Source: Candidatus Limosilactobacillus merdigallinarum
Lineage (GTDB): Bacteria > Bacillota > Bacilli > Lactobacillales > Lactobacillaceae
DNA length: 64,000 bases
Assembly: GCA_019114515.1 (NCBI GenBank)
Contig: DXFH01000002.1
Coordinates: 62,001-126,000 of the forward strand
Direction: 5' to 3'
Positions 1-9,731 of this stretch are shown in pieces (the stretch's first letter is position 1; the number at the start of each line of letters is the position of its first letter). The notes beneath the pieces were generated by a model. That model was not told where the DNA came from and did no database searches. It saw only the letters and a list, made by a program, of their open reading frames with translations. Made by a program: the position numbers and the translations under genes.

Positions 1-2001
1 AATGACAAGGTCGTTTCACGGCTAGGTGCGCAAAAGCGGGAATACGCGAAATCAAGTGAAATTCCTGATTCATTGAAACATGCCGTTGTTTCGATTGAAG
101 ACCGGCGCTTCTACAAAAACCACGGAGTGGACCCGATGCGGATTATTGGTGCTGCTACGAACAACATCTTTAACCGGTCTGACGGAACGCAAGGTGGTAG
201 TACCTTAACCCAGCAATTGGTTAAATTATCCGTCTTCTCAACTGCTGCTTCAGACCGAACCTTTAAGCGTAAGGCACAGGAAGCTTGGTTAGCCATTAAC
301 GTTGACCGCCACTTCTCTAAGAATGAGATTCTTGAGTTCTACATCAACAAGGTGTACATGGGCAATGGTGTCTATGGAATGAAGACGGCTGCTCAGTATT
401 ACTATGGTAAAGATTTAGATGAGTTATCCTTGTCACAAATTGCTACCCTAGCCGGTATTCCGCAATCGCCAACTTACTACAACCCCGAAGTTAAGGATAC
501 CAAGGCACCAACTGTGCGGCGAAACGAAGTACTGGATGCCATGGTGCGCAGCAAGTACATTAGTCAGGCTGACGCAACGAAGGCTAAGTCCCAAAGCGTT
601 ACCCAAGGGCTTGATGAAAAGCACGGCAATACATCCAGCAACAGCGTCGGCGTTAAGGAACCCGTTGTGGATGCTTATGTAAAGCAGGTTCTGGCCGAAT
701 TGGAAGCTAAGGGCTACAACCCGAATACTGATGGTTTGCGTATTCACACGAACATGGACCTTAGTGCGCAAAAGAAGCTCTATGACGAAGCCAATAATTC
801 AGTACCATTCCAAAGTGATGACATGCAGACAGGAGTTGCAGTTACTGACCCTCACAACGGTCAAATTGTAGCAATGCTTGGCGGTCGTCACACAGGCAAG
901 GTAATCTATGGTCTTAACCGGGCAACTCAGACTAACCGGTCCACTGGTTCTTCGGCCAAGCCGCTGATGGATTACGGACCGGCCATCGAATACCTACAGT
1001 GGCCAACTTTTCATTCTGTATATGACACTAAGTTCTACTGGCCAGGTACTGACAAACAGCTGCATGACTGGGATAACCAAACTAAAGGTGAGATGACCAT
1101 GCGGCAAGCCTTGATTCAATCACGAAATATTCCTGCAATCAAAACGTTGCAAAAAGTTGGTATGAAACGAGCAACCACTTTCTTAAATGGCTTAGGCATT
1201 AAACAGAAGAAACCGTTCAACCTGCAAAATGGTATTGGTTTATACATTTCACCATTACAGGTATCTGCTGCTTATGCGGCTTTCGCCAATGGTGGTACTT
1301 ATTACAAACCATACTACATTTCTTCTATCACCACACAAGATGGCAAGACGATTTCCTATCATAAAGATGGCCACCGTGCCATGAGCAAGGGAACCGCGTA
1401 CATGATCACTGACATGCTTAAGGGCGTAATTGAAGACGCCAATGGAACGGGTACAGCAGCCAAAATTTCTGGTGTTTACCAGGCTGGTAAGACTGGAACG
1501 ACTGATTACCCATCTGGTCATTCTCAAAACGGTGTCATGGATTCCTGGATGGCTGGCTACACGAAGAATTACTCGATTGCCGTCTGGACTGGTTATGATC
1601 AGCCAATGAACCACGCAATCAGTACTAGCTATGAACGGTCAGCAATCCTTCTATACCGGGCAATGATGGATTACCTGGATAATGAGAACCACGCAAGCAA
1701 CTGGAAGCGGCCAAGCAGTGTTGAAGCTGTTCGTTGGCGTGGTCACCGTGAGCTTGTCTTGAAGGATTCAAAGTGGGCACTAGACTTCACTGCGATTGAT
1801 GATGATGACAATAGCAGTTCATCGTCACGTTCCGAATCCTCATCCAGTTCTAGTCTTTCATCATCCGAGAGCTCTTACTTCGATCGTCGTTCTTCTAGCA
1901 GCAGTGCTAGTTCAAATTCTTCTAGTCAGGCTAATGAAAGTAGCAATAACCAAAGCCCTAGCACCAATTCATCCAGTGCTAGCCCGGCCCCTGCGCCTTA
2001 A
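1..2001 (+). CDS. Class A penicillin-binding protein (PBP1A-type), 5' end outside window
   Basis: Bifunctional peptidoglycan glycosyltransferase/transpeptidase acting outside the membrane. The frame is open from base 1, so the cytoplasmic tail, membrane anchor and first part of the glycosyltransferase domain lie upstream of the window. Visible glycosyltransferase motifs are EDRRFYKNHG (near nt 100-130) and GGSTLTQQLVK (near nt 193-225). The transpeptidase has the active-site SSAK (Ser codon at 949), SRN (near nt 1120) and KTGT (codons from 1489). The last ~60 residues form a Ser/Asn-rich low-complexity tail. A TTG at 73 is not a real start because coding continues upstream. The gene ends just before a strong terminator. 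Confidence 0.95.
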   Translation, partial: NDKVVSRLGAQKREYAKSSEIPDSLKHAVVSIEDRRFYKNHGVDPMRIIGAATNNIFNRSDGTQGGSTLTQQLVKLSVFSTAASDRTFKRKAQEAWLAINVDRHFSKNEILEFYINKVYMGNGVYGMKTAAQYYYGKDLDELSLSQIATLAGIPQSPTYYNPEVKDTKAPTVRRNEVLDAMVRSKYISQADATKAKSQSVTQGLDEKHGNTSSNSVGVKEPVVDAYVKQVLAELEAKGYNPNTDGLRIHTNMDLSAQKKLYDEANNSVPFQSDDMQTGVAVTDPHNGQIVAMLGGRHTGKVIYGLNRATQTNRSTGSSAKPLMDYGPAIEYLQWPTFHSVYDTKFYWPGTDKQLHDWDNQTKGEMTMRQALIQSRNIPAIKTLQKVGMKRATTFLNGLGIKQKKPFNLQNGIGLYISPLQVSAAYAAFANGGTYYKPYYISSITTQDGKTISYHKDGHRAMSKGTAYMITDMLKGVIEDANGTGTAAKISGVYQAGKTGTTDYPSGHSQNGVMDSWMAGYTKNYSIAVWTGYDQPMNHAISTSYERSAILLYRAMMDYLDNENHASNWKRPSSVEAVRWRGHRELVLKDSKWALDFTAIDDDDNSSSSSRSESSSSSSLSSSESSYFDRRSSSSSASSNSSSQANESSNNQSPSTNSSSASPAPAP

Positions 2002-2020
2002 CTAATTGCCAATCCATATG

Positions 2021-2069
2021 AAAACCACCTCATACAAGCATTTAATTGCTTGCATGAGGTGGTTTTTTC
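2021..2069. terminator. Bidirectional terminator between PBP gene and EamA transporter
   Basis: AAAACCACCTCAT pairs with ATGAGGTGGTTTT, with T runs on both sides. It lies between two convergent genes and can serve both. Confidence 0.85.
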
Positions 2070-2095
2070 TACCCCAATGGATTCCATTAAATTAC

Positions 2096-3046
2096 TTAAT
2101 AGTGCATATTCTCTTCGTCGCTGCTAATTGCTTTAAAATCGGCTGGTGGTTGCCGCCGACCACGCTGAAGAATGTAAATCGCTAATAGGACAATAATAAT
2201 TCCCACAATTTCGTAGACATTCAGGTGCAAAGAAAAGAAGATCACACTCAAAATGGAAGTGGTGATCGGTTGGACCGCGTCCATAATACTGACCACATCA
2301 GACGGTGCAAACTTCGAAGCATGGAGAAGCATCCCGAATGGCAAGATGGTACCAAAGAAAATCACCGTCGCAACGGACGAAACCAAAACGGGAGTAATAT
2401 GTGGTGTGTTAATCCAGAATGGATGGTAGAAGTTGAAGATAACTCCCGCAATCATGCTACCCCAACCAAGCACCACTAATGGGGGATTTTTGGCGACTGC
2501 TCGCTGTGGCAGTACCACATACAGGGCGGCGGTTAACCCGGAACCGAGGCCCCACAATAAAGAAATAAAGGAAATAGAAAGGTGGTCAAATTCACCCCGT
2601 GTCAGACAAAGAAAAACGCCGACTAAAGCAAGTACGAACGCAATGACATCACTGCGCAAGGGCATTTGCCGTTTAAAAAAAACGTTGCCAGCAACGATGA
2701 ATAACGGTGCCAGGTATTGCAAAATGGTTGCCATCGAAGCATTCCCGGTTTGCACCGCAAAATAGAAAGTCAACAGGTTCATGCCTAAGCCAAAGATTGC
2801 ATAAGAAATAACCGATAGACAGCTAGTGCGGTCGCGAAAGACATTCAAAGTCGGTTTGCCATAACGGAAGGCACAAAAGATTAAAATAATCATGCCGGTA
2901 AATGATAGGCGCGTTGACAGCATCCAATCCGCGGGAATGGAAAGGTTTTGCGAAATCAACTGCAAAACGGTACCAGAAATACCCCAACTGAAAGATGCAA
3001 AGGCGGCCCAAATGATCCCCTTCATCACGTGACTGTAATTTCTCAT
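2096..3046 (-). CDS. DMT superfamily (EamA) transporter
   Basis: Ten-helix inner-membrane permease of the drug/metabolite transporter superfamily; the substrate cannot be told from sequence. It contains two EamA repeats (roughly residues 11-148 and 158-292), each a run of hydrophobic segments, followed by a charged C-terminal tail rich in Arg, Glu and Asp. At 316 aa it has normal length. The ATG at 3046 is preceded by TAAGGAGTG at good spacing; the next Met (residue 8) has no ribosome-binding site. It stands alone, convergent with the PBP gene. Confidence 0.9.
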   Translation of the reverse strand: MRNYSHVMKGIIWAAFASFSWGISGTVLQLISQNLSIPADWMLSTRLSFTGMIILIFCAFRYGKPTLNVFRDRTSCLSVISYAIFGLGMNLLTFYFAVQTGNASMATILQYLAPLFIVAGNVFFKRQMPLRSDVIAFVLALVGVFLCLTRGEFDHLSISFISLLWGLGSGLTAALYVVLPQRAVAKNPPLVVLGWGSMIAGVIFNFYHPFWINTPHITPVLVSSVATVIFFGTILPFGMLLHASKFAPSDVVSIMDAVQPITTSILSVIFFSLHLNVYEIVGIIIVLLAIYILQRGRRQPPADFKAISSDEENMHY

Positions 3047-3109
3047 GGTGACACTCCTTACAAAAAATAACTAGGCATTAATTTAACATTTTCCAGCCGG
3101 TTATGCATT

Positions 3110-3151
3110 AAAAAAGCCAAAAGCTGTGAATAAATCAGCTTTTGGCTTTTT
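3110..3151 (-). terminator. Terminator of the DUF1002 gene
   Basis: AAAAAGCCAAAAGCTG and CAGCTTTTGGCTTTTT form a long stem just past the stop of the DUF1002 gene, with a T run in the minus-strand direction. Confidence 0.85.
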
Positions 3152-3171
3152 AAACTTAATTTTATTAAGTG

Positions 3172-4173
3172 TTAGAACAATGAACGAATCCAGGCAATGA
3201 ACCGTTGAAACCAGTTAGTTGCCTGCTGCTGGGTTTCCTTGCCATCCTTACTGTTAATCCAAGACTTGGCCTTGTTCATCAAGTCACCGCTTGAATTCTT
3301 CACGTTGTTGATGGTATTGGTAACGTTATTTACGTAAGTCTTACTCGATGAAATTGGAGAGTTTTGGAAGGTTACCAGTGAATTAACGATCTTGTTCACT
3401 TGTGTGTTGCTGGTCTTATTATCGATTCCCCGCTTCTTCAAAGCATCATTTAACATGTCTTCAATATCACTTTTTGAGACCTGCTGGTTATTGCTTTGTT
3501 TCTTCTGGGCAATTTGTTTAGAAACATCGCCGACAGCCGCCATTAGTTTACCCGCGTAGCTGGAGTCACCACTGTTTTCATCAATTGCTCCTTGAGTAGC
3601 ATTCATCACTGAGTTAGCAGCACTAGTGTTTTGTGGGTTCAGCTGGTGACCATCCGCAGCGAAGGCCTTGTATACTCCGGTTAATGCTGATTCACCGGTG
3701 ACCGGCTTATTAGAGGTTACATCAATCGTGATGTCCGTCACGCCGGCCATCTGGGCAACCATTGCATACTGCTGAGCGGTTACCTTCGTAATATTGCTGT
3801 GACCGTTGTATTTACGAATATTAACTTTGATACCGGACCCCGAACCAGCAGGAGTAATCGAAACCGAAGAAATCATAGCCGCATCCGTCGTACTACTGTC
3901 ATTGTTGTCAATGTATTGACGGTAATCGTCAGCAGTCGCCGTTAATTTTTGATAGGAATTGTCAACGTCCATCGTGTCATTGAGTTCGCTGTAGGCACTT
4001 TGCGGTGCCCCTGCACCATAAACCACGTACGACTTCTTTAACGTACTAACCTGGTTATCATCGGACTGACTCTGTTCAGCAGCATAGGCTACGTTGTGAA
4101 CAGTTGTCGTAACAGCGCCACTCAAACTCAATGCGATCAGAACCGCTGCGATTGTTCGACTTGTTTTATTCAT
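3172..4173 (-). CDS. Secreted DUF1002 family protein
   Basis: Extracytoplasmic protein of unknown function. From the chosen ATG it has a signal peptide: basic start (MNKTSRT), hydrophobic core and a plausible cleavage site at AYA-AE near residue 32. The DUF1002 hallmark YVVYGAGAPQSAYSEL follows shortly after. The middle is Ser/Thr/Asn-rich and the C-terminus is aromatic and basic (WFQRFIAWIRSLF). An upstream in-frame ATG at 4221 adds 16 residues but has no ribosome-binding site, whereas 4173 is preceded by TTGGAGGA at 7-nt spacing. It is monocistronic, with a leader of more than 200 nt and its own terminator. Confidence 0.88.
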   Translation of the reverse strand: MNKTSRTIAAVLIALSLSGAVTTTVHNVAYAAEQSQSDDNQVSTLKKSYVVYGAGAPQSAYSELNDTMDVDNSYQKLTATADDYRQYIDNNDSSTTDAAMISSVSITPAGSGSGIKVNIRKYNGHSNITKVTAQQYAMVAQMAGVTDITIDVTSNKPVTGESALTGVYKAFAADGHQLNPQNTSAANSVMNATQGAIDENSGDSSYAGKLMAAVGDVSKQIAQKKQSNNQQVSKSDIEDMLNDALKKRGIDNKTSNTQVNKIVNSLVTFQNSPISSSKTYVNNVTNTINNVKNSSGDLMNKAKSWINSKDGKETQQQATNWFQRFIAWIRSLF

Positions 4174-4437
4174 TAGTGTATCCTCCAAGAAAACATCGAC
4201 TAAATTAAAAGTTGAAAGCACGCAGCTTTATTTTTGAATATATTGATTTGTTAAGGCAAGTTGCTGCAAGCACCTAATCTCAAGCTGAGTGTCAAAACAG
4301 CCGCTTGAAACACTGCGCATCAACAGATGACAACTAATGTTGTTTAGCTGCACAAATCTGCTTTCATATTGCATATATTATACCTAAATGCGACTGTCGA
4401 CTACCTAGCCTTAGCAAAAGTTTAGAAATCTTTTTAT
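4174..4437 (-). other. Non-coding stretch upstream of the DUF1002 gene
   Basis: About 260 nt without a gene. It holds a good minus-strand -10 (TATAAT, plus positions 4378-4383) with no clear -35, a possible stem near 4278-4308 (TCAA/TTGA and GCTG/CAGC) and the ribosome-binding site at 4181-4187. If the -10 is used, the transcript has a ~200-nt leader. No known riboswitch class was recognised. Confidence 0.4.
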
Positions 4438-5151
4438 TTACTTATCTTTGTCATTAAGCTTAAAAATCGGGATCGGTTCGCCTGATGGTTTACCAGAATT
4501 ATGGTTATTGATGGGCCGGCGCCGTTCGTTAAAGCGTTTTTGATCAGCCTCAACCGCCTGCGGAGTCTTGAGGCCCCTCTGCTCCCAACTCGTTAGGATG
4601 CGGTCCATGTAGCGAAAATTATAGTTGCCACTCAGTACCGTTTCACGCAGCGCTAATTCAATCACTTGCGGATCGTAATGGTCCTTATCGATCCAATCAT
4701 TGACAATGCTCATTTCTGTCGGATTCAGCACTCTGCCAAAGTCCGCCTGGATCGCCGTAAATAATTTTTGCCGTTGGTTATTTTGCTGAGCTTGTTGCTT
4801 TTGCTGCAAGCCATCAGTCAGCAAACGGGCCAGCTTGTGCCATAATGGCGAAAAGTCATAGCGGGTTTCTTCTTTACCCTGTTCATTTTTTTCCAATGTC
4901 TGTTTCAAAAAATTATCGCTGCTTAACTGCTGAATCAGATCGTAAATTTGGTCAGTTTCCGCTCCTAAATGATCAGCAATCACGGCAATGCTAGGATTGA
5001 CGTCCCCGCGTTCGATGTAAGATTGCAATTCCAAAAACATCATCAGTTCACTGGTAGACATGCCAATGTCATGATAGTGATGGAGCAAAAGATTGCTGAT
5101 AGTGGTCGTCCCTTCATCCATCATTTTCACTAATAAGTCTGCTTCGTCCAT
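4438..5151 (-). CDS. dnaD: DnaD, replication initiation / primosome protein
   Basis: Firmicutes primosomal protein that helps remodel DnaA-bound origin DNA and load the helicase with DnaB and DnaI. At 237 aa it has the normal DnaD size. The N-terminal winged-helix (DDBH1) part covers about residues 1-100. The C-terminal DDBH2 domain (about 135-205) contains a run like YNFRYMDRILTSWEQRG, matching the family's YxxxYIdxILxxW pattern. A basic tail follows. The ATG at 5151 sits behind AAAAAGGAGATAACC. It lies next to tseB and dinG, as in Bacillus, although asnS and nth are absent here. Confidence 0.93.
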   Translation of the reverse strand: MDEADLLVKMMDEGTTTISNLLLHHYHDIGMSTSELMMFLELQSYIERGDVNPSIAVIADHLGAETDQIYDLIQQLSSDNFLKQTLEKNEQGKEETRYDFSPLWHKLARLLTDGLQQKQQAQQNNQRQKLFTAIQADFGRVLNPTEMSIVNDWIDKDHYDPQVIELALRETVLSGNYNFRYMDRILTSWEQRGLKTPQAVEADQKRFNERRRPINNHNSGKPSGEPIPIFKLNDKDK

Positions 5152-5206
5152 GGTTATCTCCTTTTTGCATTAGACAATGACTAATCACCGCCCTAAAAAA
5201 CTAAAC

Positions 5207-5245
5207 AGGAGCGACCCCAAAGCTCTCATCGCTTCTATCGCTCCT
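5207..5245 (-). terminator. Possible weak terminator after tseB
   Basis: AGGAGCGA and TCGCTCCT form an 8-bp stem starting at the tseB stop codon. On the minus strand it is followed by TGTTTAGTTTTTTAGG, a broken T-tract. Confidence 0.5.
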
Positions 5246-5763
5246 TACAGATTATCAATTTGTTGTACATATTTACCACTCTTAAAGCTGATCAAGTCGT
5301 AGCACATTGAACCCCGCTTGTTGACGTAGGTTACTTCCCATACCACACGATCGTTAAAGAACCCTGGCGCAGCCTTCATCACTTTACGGGGATGTTTATC
5401 ATTCTTCACCTTATTAATGGCCTCCTGGCCGGTAATCCCCTTTGATTGCTTAAGCACGTGAACGTCTCCACCACTTTGTGGAATAATTACCAGGGTTTGT
5501 TGACCCTGACTGTTTTTGCCGGCAACCGTGTAGTAGGTTTTTTCCCGGTTAAATATGTAAAAATTACTCGTGCTCGTCAAGTGACCATAACGACGTGCAA
5601 TTTGTGTGGCCTGCCGTTTTGCCGCTTGCTTAGGATGATTAGCAATGGCTAACGAACTCCAGATCACCAAAATCAAAATCAAGATGGTGATCAAAGTCCA
5701 CTTTAACGTGTGAACTGCCCGGCTATGATCTTGTTTACGTTGAACATCGCGTCGACTTTGCAT
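5245..5763 (-). CDS. tseB: TseB/YpmB-like membrane protein (DUF5590)
   Basis: Single-pass membrane protein with an extracellular PepSY-like fold. The Bacillus homologue TseB (YpmB) affects cell-wall elongation through PBP2A. The 172-aa product has a basic cytoplasmic start, one transmembrane segment near residues 24-43 (TLITILILILVIWSSLA) and a soluble domain containing YYTVAGKNSQG and VVWEVTYVNKRG. Its position between dinG and dnaD supports the assignment more than sequence identity, which is low in this family. Confidence 0.82.
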   Translation of the reverse strand: MQSRRDVQRKQDHSRAVHTLKWTLITILILILVIWSSLAIANHPKQAAKRQATQIARRYGHLTSTSNFYIFNREKTYYTVAGKNSQGQQTLVIIPQSGGDVHVLKQSKGITGQEAINKVKNDKHPRKVMKAAPGFFNDRVVWEVTYVNKRGSMCYDLISFKSGKYVQQIDNL

Positions 5764-5805
5764 GTCATTATCCCTTCTAAACAGTATGCATTGATTATAG
5801 CAGAT

Positions 5806-8652
5806 TTACTTTTGTCCGCCTGGGTGATGATGCTTTTTTAAAAAATTTTTGGCTTTCGCTGGCAGCTGGCTGGTTTTGAGACTCACAATGGGCATCTTTT
5901 CTGGCAGAGCTCGCTGGATCGTCTTGCCATAACGGCGATTGCCCAAACGTGAATCTAACACGACTGCCAAGCCGTAATCATTAGGCGTCCGCAGCAGACG
6001 TCCCACTCCTTGCCGCAAGCGAATAATTGCTTTAGGCAACTCCGATTGGTAGAACGGATTCTTTCCCTGTGCACGCAATAGCTGGTGTTCTGCTTTTGTG
6101 TATATTTCGTTAGGCGCGTCAAATGGAATTCGCGGCACCACCAATAGCTGCAGCTGATCTTCCGGCAAGTCAATCCCTTCCCAGAAGCTGCTGGCTCCCA
6201 ATAACACCGAGTTGGTGCCCGTAGCAAACTGCTTCAAGATCTTGTCACGATTACCATTGATTCCTTGCGCCAGTATGTCGCGTTGATTAAATAACGGCGT
6301 CTTATGCAGCAAGCTGTAAACCTGCTCAATCGTAACCAGCGAGTTAAATAAGACCATCGTCTGGCACTGTGTTGCATCCGCTAATTCGTAGATTGCATTG
6401 CTCAAATACTCCAAATAACCTGGCTGGTCGGGTGCGGGCGCATCTTTAGCAATCAGCATGCTGGCATTATTCTCAAAATCAAACGCTACCGGCAAGCGCT
6501 TGCTCTTCACCTTTTGTGCATCCAAGTCCAGCTGCTGGTACAAGTATGAAGACCGCCGTGAAGTGAACAATGTTGCCCCGACAAATAATTGCCGATAAAA
6601 GTAGGCATAAACATTTTCCCGCAGGTAGTGATTATTAACAAGCAGGCCTCCACTCAACCGCATCGTGCTGCGTTCATTAAATTGCCGCACGGTCAGCCAG
6701 TAAACGGCACTATCCAGATCATGGGTTAACGTCTTGGTGATGGAATGCAACTGATTATCGGCAGCAAGCAAAAGGTCAACTTGGCTAGCAAACTGGTTCA
6801 TCAAATAACGATCGCTAGTCAACCAGTGGCCGGGATGGTTAGCAAACAGGTGACGCAATGCGGTAAAGTGCAGCTGCAAGCTTGCTAATCCGGATTCTAG
6901 TTCCATCACTAAAGGATTATCCGCATCCAGCATATTCAATAACTGCTGGTTATCCACGGCAACTTCGATAAAGTCTTCGCCCGCAGACGCATTCACATTA
7001 TTCAAGAATTTCTGGTATAAGGCGACCTGAAATTCATTGAGGCCTTGACGAACATGTTCAAGATCATCATGAATCAGATCCAGATTATAACGACCGAGGG
7101 GCAGATCACTAAAGACGTCTGCCAGATTATCATCTTCCCCATCACTGACCAGTGCATTCAGCTGGTTAATGCTGCTAAATAGACGCTGAAACCGCAGTTC
7201 AGTACGTGAATGCTTTAGGGCAGTCTCATTCAGGTGCTGGGCCTCATCGACCACCAGGTAGGTCAATGGACTCGTGGCACCTAATTCACGCGCATGTGCC
7301 ACTAAGTAAGCGTGGTTGGTGATGATGATATTGGCATTTTCTAACCGTTGCTCCCGGCGTACTAAAAAGTCATCTTGGTAGAATGGGTCATCCGTAGCCA
7401 GCGACTTCACACCGTGGTGGGCAATTTCCATAAATAATGGTGAGCGATGGGCATTCAGATTTAATTCATCCATGTCACCCGTTGTTGTGGACAAAAGCCA
7501 CACTAAAATACGGGCCTTTAACAGCTGGACCAGGTGCGAGTCTTCATGGATACTGAGTGAATGCACAAACCGCGAAACATTAATGTAGTGGCTGTCGCCC
7601 TTCACCATCACGGCCGTCATTGGGAATGGCAACACCTTGTTCAACTGCTTGATCGGTTCACCAATCAATTGCTGCTGTAAGACATTCGTCGCCGTGCTGA
7701 CCACAATCTTATGTTGCGGATATGCTAAGAAACTAAGCGGGAACAAGTAACCCAGGGTTTTACCTACCCCGGTACCTGCCTCCAATACCACTTGGTTAAC
7801 CCCGTCACGACCGAAATAGTTATAAATACAATTCATCATCCGTGACTGCAGGGGACGATAGGTTAACGTTGTGCCATAAAAGTGCTGCTTTTGCCGCTTC
7901 GTAACCGGGTAGTGGTAATCATGTGGTGAAGCTTGCGAAGTTGCTGGGTGGATCTTATGCAGCACCATTCCATGACTGATGTACAAATCATCAATCAACG
8001 GCAAAGGATGGCGGTTACGGTAACGCAATTCCTGACTAAAAAGCGATGCGGTCTGTTCTGGCAATTCCAAGTGAAGATTAACGATTTTCTGCAAGGTAAC
8101 GGTTGGTAGTTGTCGAAGGCGTTTAATTAATGCGTTCAGCAGGTGACCGGTGGCTTCCGCGTCCGAAACTGCACTGTGCGGATGATCATGTTCAATGTGC
8201 AGGTAATTAGTTAAGTCCCGTAGTCGGTAGCTTTTGGCCGTGGGCATCAAAATTTGACTTAAAGTAACGGTATCAATGGCCTTAATATGTAACGGCTCAT
8301 AGCCGGCAGCCTCCAGTTCGTGATTTAAAAAGGGAAAATCAAAATCCACATTGTGGGCCACAAAGATCGTATTAGTAAGCAGGCTGTCGATGGTGGCAGC
8401 AACGTCATCAAATAACGGCGCGTCTTGCACGTCGCTATTTTTAATCCCGGTCAGTTGTTCAATATTATGGGGGATGCGCATTAACGGGTTGATCTTCGTT
8501 TCGAAACTGTTAATGACTTGGCCCGCCTGCACTAAGACGCAACCAATTTGGATAATGCGGTCACCATTTTTCATACTAGTGCCAGTGGTCTCTAAATCGA
8601 CAACCGAATAAATGGGCCCCTTCATTGCACGCTGCTTTTTCAAAACATTCAC
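5806..8652 (-). CDS. dinG: DinG-type 3'-5' exonuclease/helicase fusion
   Basis: A DnaQ-like DEDD exonuclease fused to an XPD/DinG-type SF2 helicase, as in other Firmicutes (948 aa, normal length). Exonuclease motif I VVDLETTGT is near residue 18, followed by HNVDFDFPFL and the HSAVSDAEATG motif. Helicase motifs are Walker A EAGTGVGKT (about 290), VVDEAQHL (DEAH-type, about 467) and QGVGRLLR near residue 900. The four Cys of the E. coli DinG iron-sulfur domain are not evident, as expected for the Gram-positive type. The start region is weak: GCAGGTGA lies very close to the ATG at 8652, and Met10 is an alternative start. Confidence 0.92.
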   Translation of the reverse strand: MNVLKKQRAMKGPIYSVVDLETTGTSMKNGDRIIQIGCVLVQAGQVINSFETKINPLMRIPHNIEQLTGIKNSDVQDAPLFDDVAATIDSLLTNTIFVAHNVDFDFPFLNHELEAAGYEPLHIKAIDTVTLSQILMPTAKSYRLRDLTNYLHIEHDHPHSAVSDAEATGHLLNALIKRLRQLPTVTLQKIVNLHLELPEQTASLFSQELRYRNRHPLPLIDDLYISHGMVLHKIHPATSQASPHDYHYPVTKRQKQHFYGTTLTYRPLQSRMMNCIYNYFGRDGVNQVVLEAGTGVGKTLGYLFPLSFLAYPQHKIVVSTATNVLQQQLIGEPIKQLNKVLPFPMTAVMVKGDSHYINVSRFVHSLSIHEDSHLVQLLKARILVWLLSTTTGDMDELNLNAHRSPLFMEIAHHGVKSLATDDPFYQDDFLVRREQRLENANIIITNHAYLVAHARELGATSPLTYLVVDEAQHLNETALKHSRTELRFQRLFSSINQLNALVSDGEDDNLADVFSDLPLGRYNLDLIHDDLEHVRQGLNEFQVALYQKFLNNVNASAGEDFIEVAVDNQQLLNMLDADNPLVMELESGLASLQLHFTALRHLFANHPGHWLTSDRYLMNQFASQVDLLLAADNQLHSITKTLTHDLDSAVYWLTVRQFNERSTMRLSGGLLVNNHYLRENVYAYFYRQLFVGATLFTSRRSSYLYQQLDLDAQKVKSKRLPVAFDFENNASMLIAKDAPAPDQPGYLEYLSNAIYELADATQCQTMVLFNSLVTIEQVYSLLHKTPLFNQRDILAQGINGNRDKILKQFATGTNSVLLGASSFWEGIDLPEDQLQLLVVPRIPFDAPNEIYTKAEHQLLRAQGKNPFYQSELPKAIIRLRQGVGRLLRTPNDYGLAVVLDSRLGNRRYGKTIQRALPEKMPIVSLKTSQLPAKAKNFLKKHHHPGGQK

Positions 8653-8784
8653 CTGCTCTACATTTCACTTCAACGACTATCATACTATATATAAGTAGGT
8701 GTTGACCAATCAATCCGACTAGTAAGACTATTGGGCAAGTTATGGTAAAATAGAGATTAGACTTTTTTAGAAAGCGGGTTGAAA

Positions 8785-9729
8785 ATGACGGACCATCAAG
8801 AACGAGGCGTGGGTAATAGTCACGCAAAAATCATTCTTATTGGTGAGCATAGTGTGGTTTACGGGCAGCCAGCCATCGCTTTGCCCCTTCAGGACATTAA
8901 GACGAAGGCGACCTTACAAACCCAGCCGGATGGGCAAACAATTAACAGTCGCTACTTTCAAGGCAGTATCGCGGACATGCCAGAGACAATGGCTGGAGTG
9001 GCTAAATTAATTACTGAATTGAAGCAGCACTTTGCCGGAAATGATGACCATTGGGAACTAACAATTGAAAGCGACATTCCTGCTGAACGTGGCATGGGAT
9101 CATCCGCAGCTACCGCTGTAGCAATTGTGCGAGCTTTCTTTGATTACTATCGTCAAAGTCTCAATCGCGATGAACTGCTGAAATGGGCCGACATCGAAGA
9201 AAAAGTAACGCACCGTAGTCCCAGTGGGTTAGATGCCGCGACCGTTAGTTCCGATTCCCCCCTTTGGTTTATTAAGGGCCAAGACGGCAGTCAGTTTGAT
9301 TGGCAACTGGACGCCACTATGGTCATCGCTGATACCGGCATTAAAGGGGCTACTAAAGAGGCCATTACTGCCGTTAAACAGCGTTTGGCTTCTCAGCCAG
9401 AAAGTACGAACCGGCTAATTGAACACCTCGGTCAATTAGCTAGCGCAACTAAAACGGTCCTGATTAATAATGAAGTAATGAAGCTTGGCGCAATCCTAAA
9501 TGCGGCCCAGCATGATCTTGGACAGTTAGGCGTCAGCGACCAAACGATTGATCAACTCATTAACGCCGCTAATGAAAATGGTTCCCTGGGTGCTAAATTG
9601 ACTGGCGGCGGCCGCGGGGGCTGTATGTTTGCCATTACTCACACAGCAATGGGTGCCCGCAAATTAGCGGCTGCACTTACCGCTGCCGGTGCTAAAACAA
9701 CCTGGATTCAGCCATTGGGAGGAGAATAA
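8785..9729 (+). CDS. mvk: Mevalonate kinase
   Basis: Phosphorylates mevalonate to 5-phosphomevalonate, the first step of the lower mevalonate pathway. GHMP kinase features are ILIGEHSVVYGQPAIALP at the N-terminus, the phosphate-binding PAERGMGSSAATAVA near residue 110, and GAKLTGGGRGGCMFA near the C-terminus. About 314 aa from the ATG at 8785; a TTG two codons upstream is also possible. It is divergent from dinG and begins a cluster with mvaD 2 nt downstream. Confidence 0.94.
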   Translation: MTDHQERGVGNSHAKIILIGEHSVVYGQPAIALPLQDIKTKATLQTQPDGQTINSRYFQGSIADMPETMAGVAKLITELKQHFAGNDDHWELTIESDIPAERGMGSSAATAVAIVRAFFDYYRQSLNRDELLKWADIEEKVTHRSPSGLDAATVSSDSPLWFIKGQDGSQFDWQLDATMVIADTGIKGATKEAITAVKQRLASQPESTNRLIEHLGQLASATKTVLINNEVMKLGAILNAAQHDLGQLGVSDQTIDQLINAANENGSLGAKLTGGGRGGCMFAITHTAMGARKLAAALTAAGAKTTWIQPLGGE

Positions 9730-9731
9730 GG

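Noticed and set aside
1796..2005. 69-codon frame over the Ser-rich PBP tail
   Set aside because: Shifted reading of the Ser repeat codons.
7045..7065. GAACATGTTC resembling a LexA box
   Set aside because: Spacing is N2, not N4, and it is inside dinG coding sequence.
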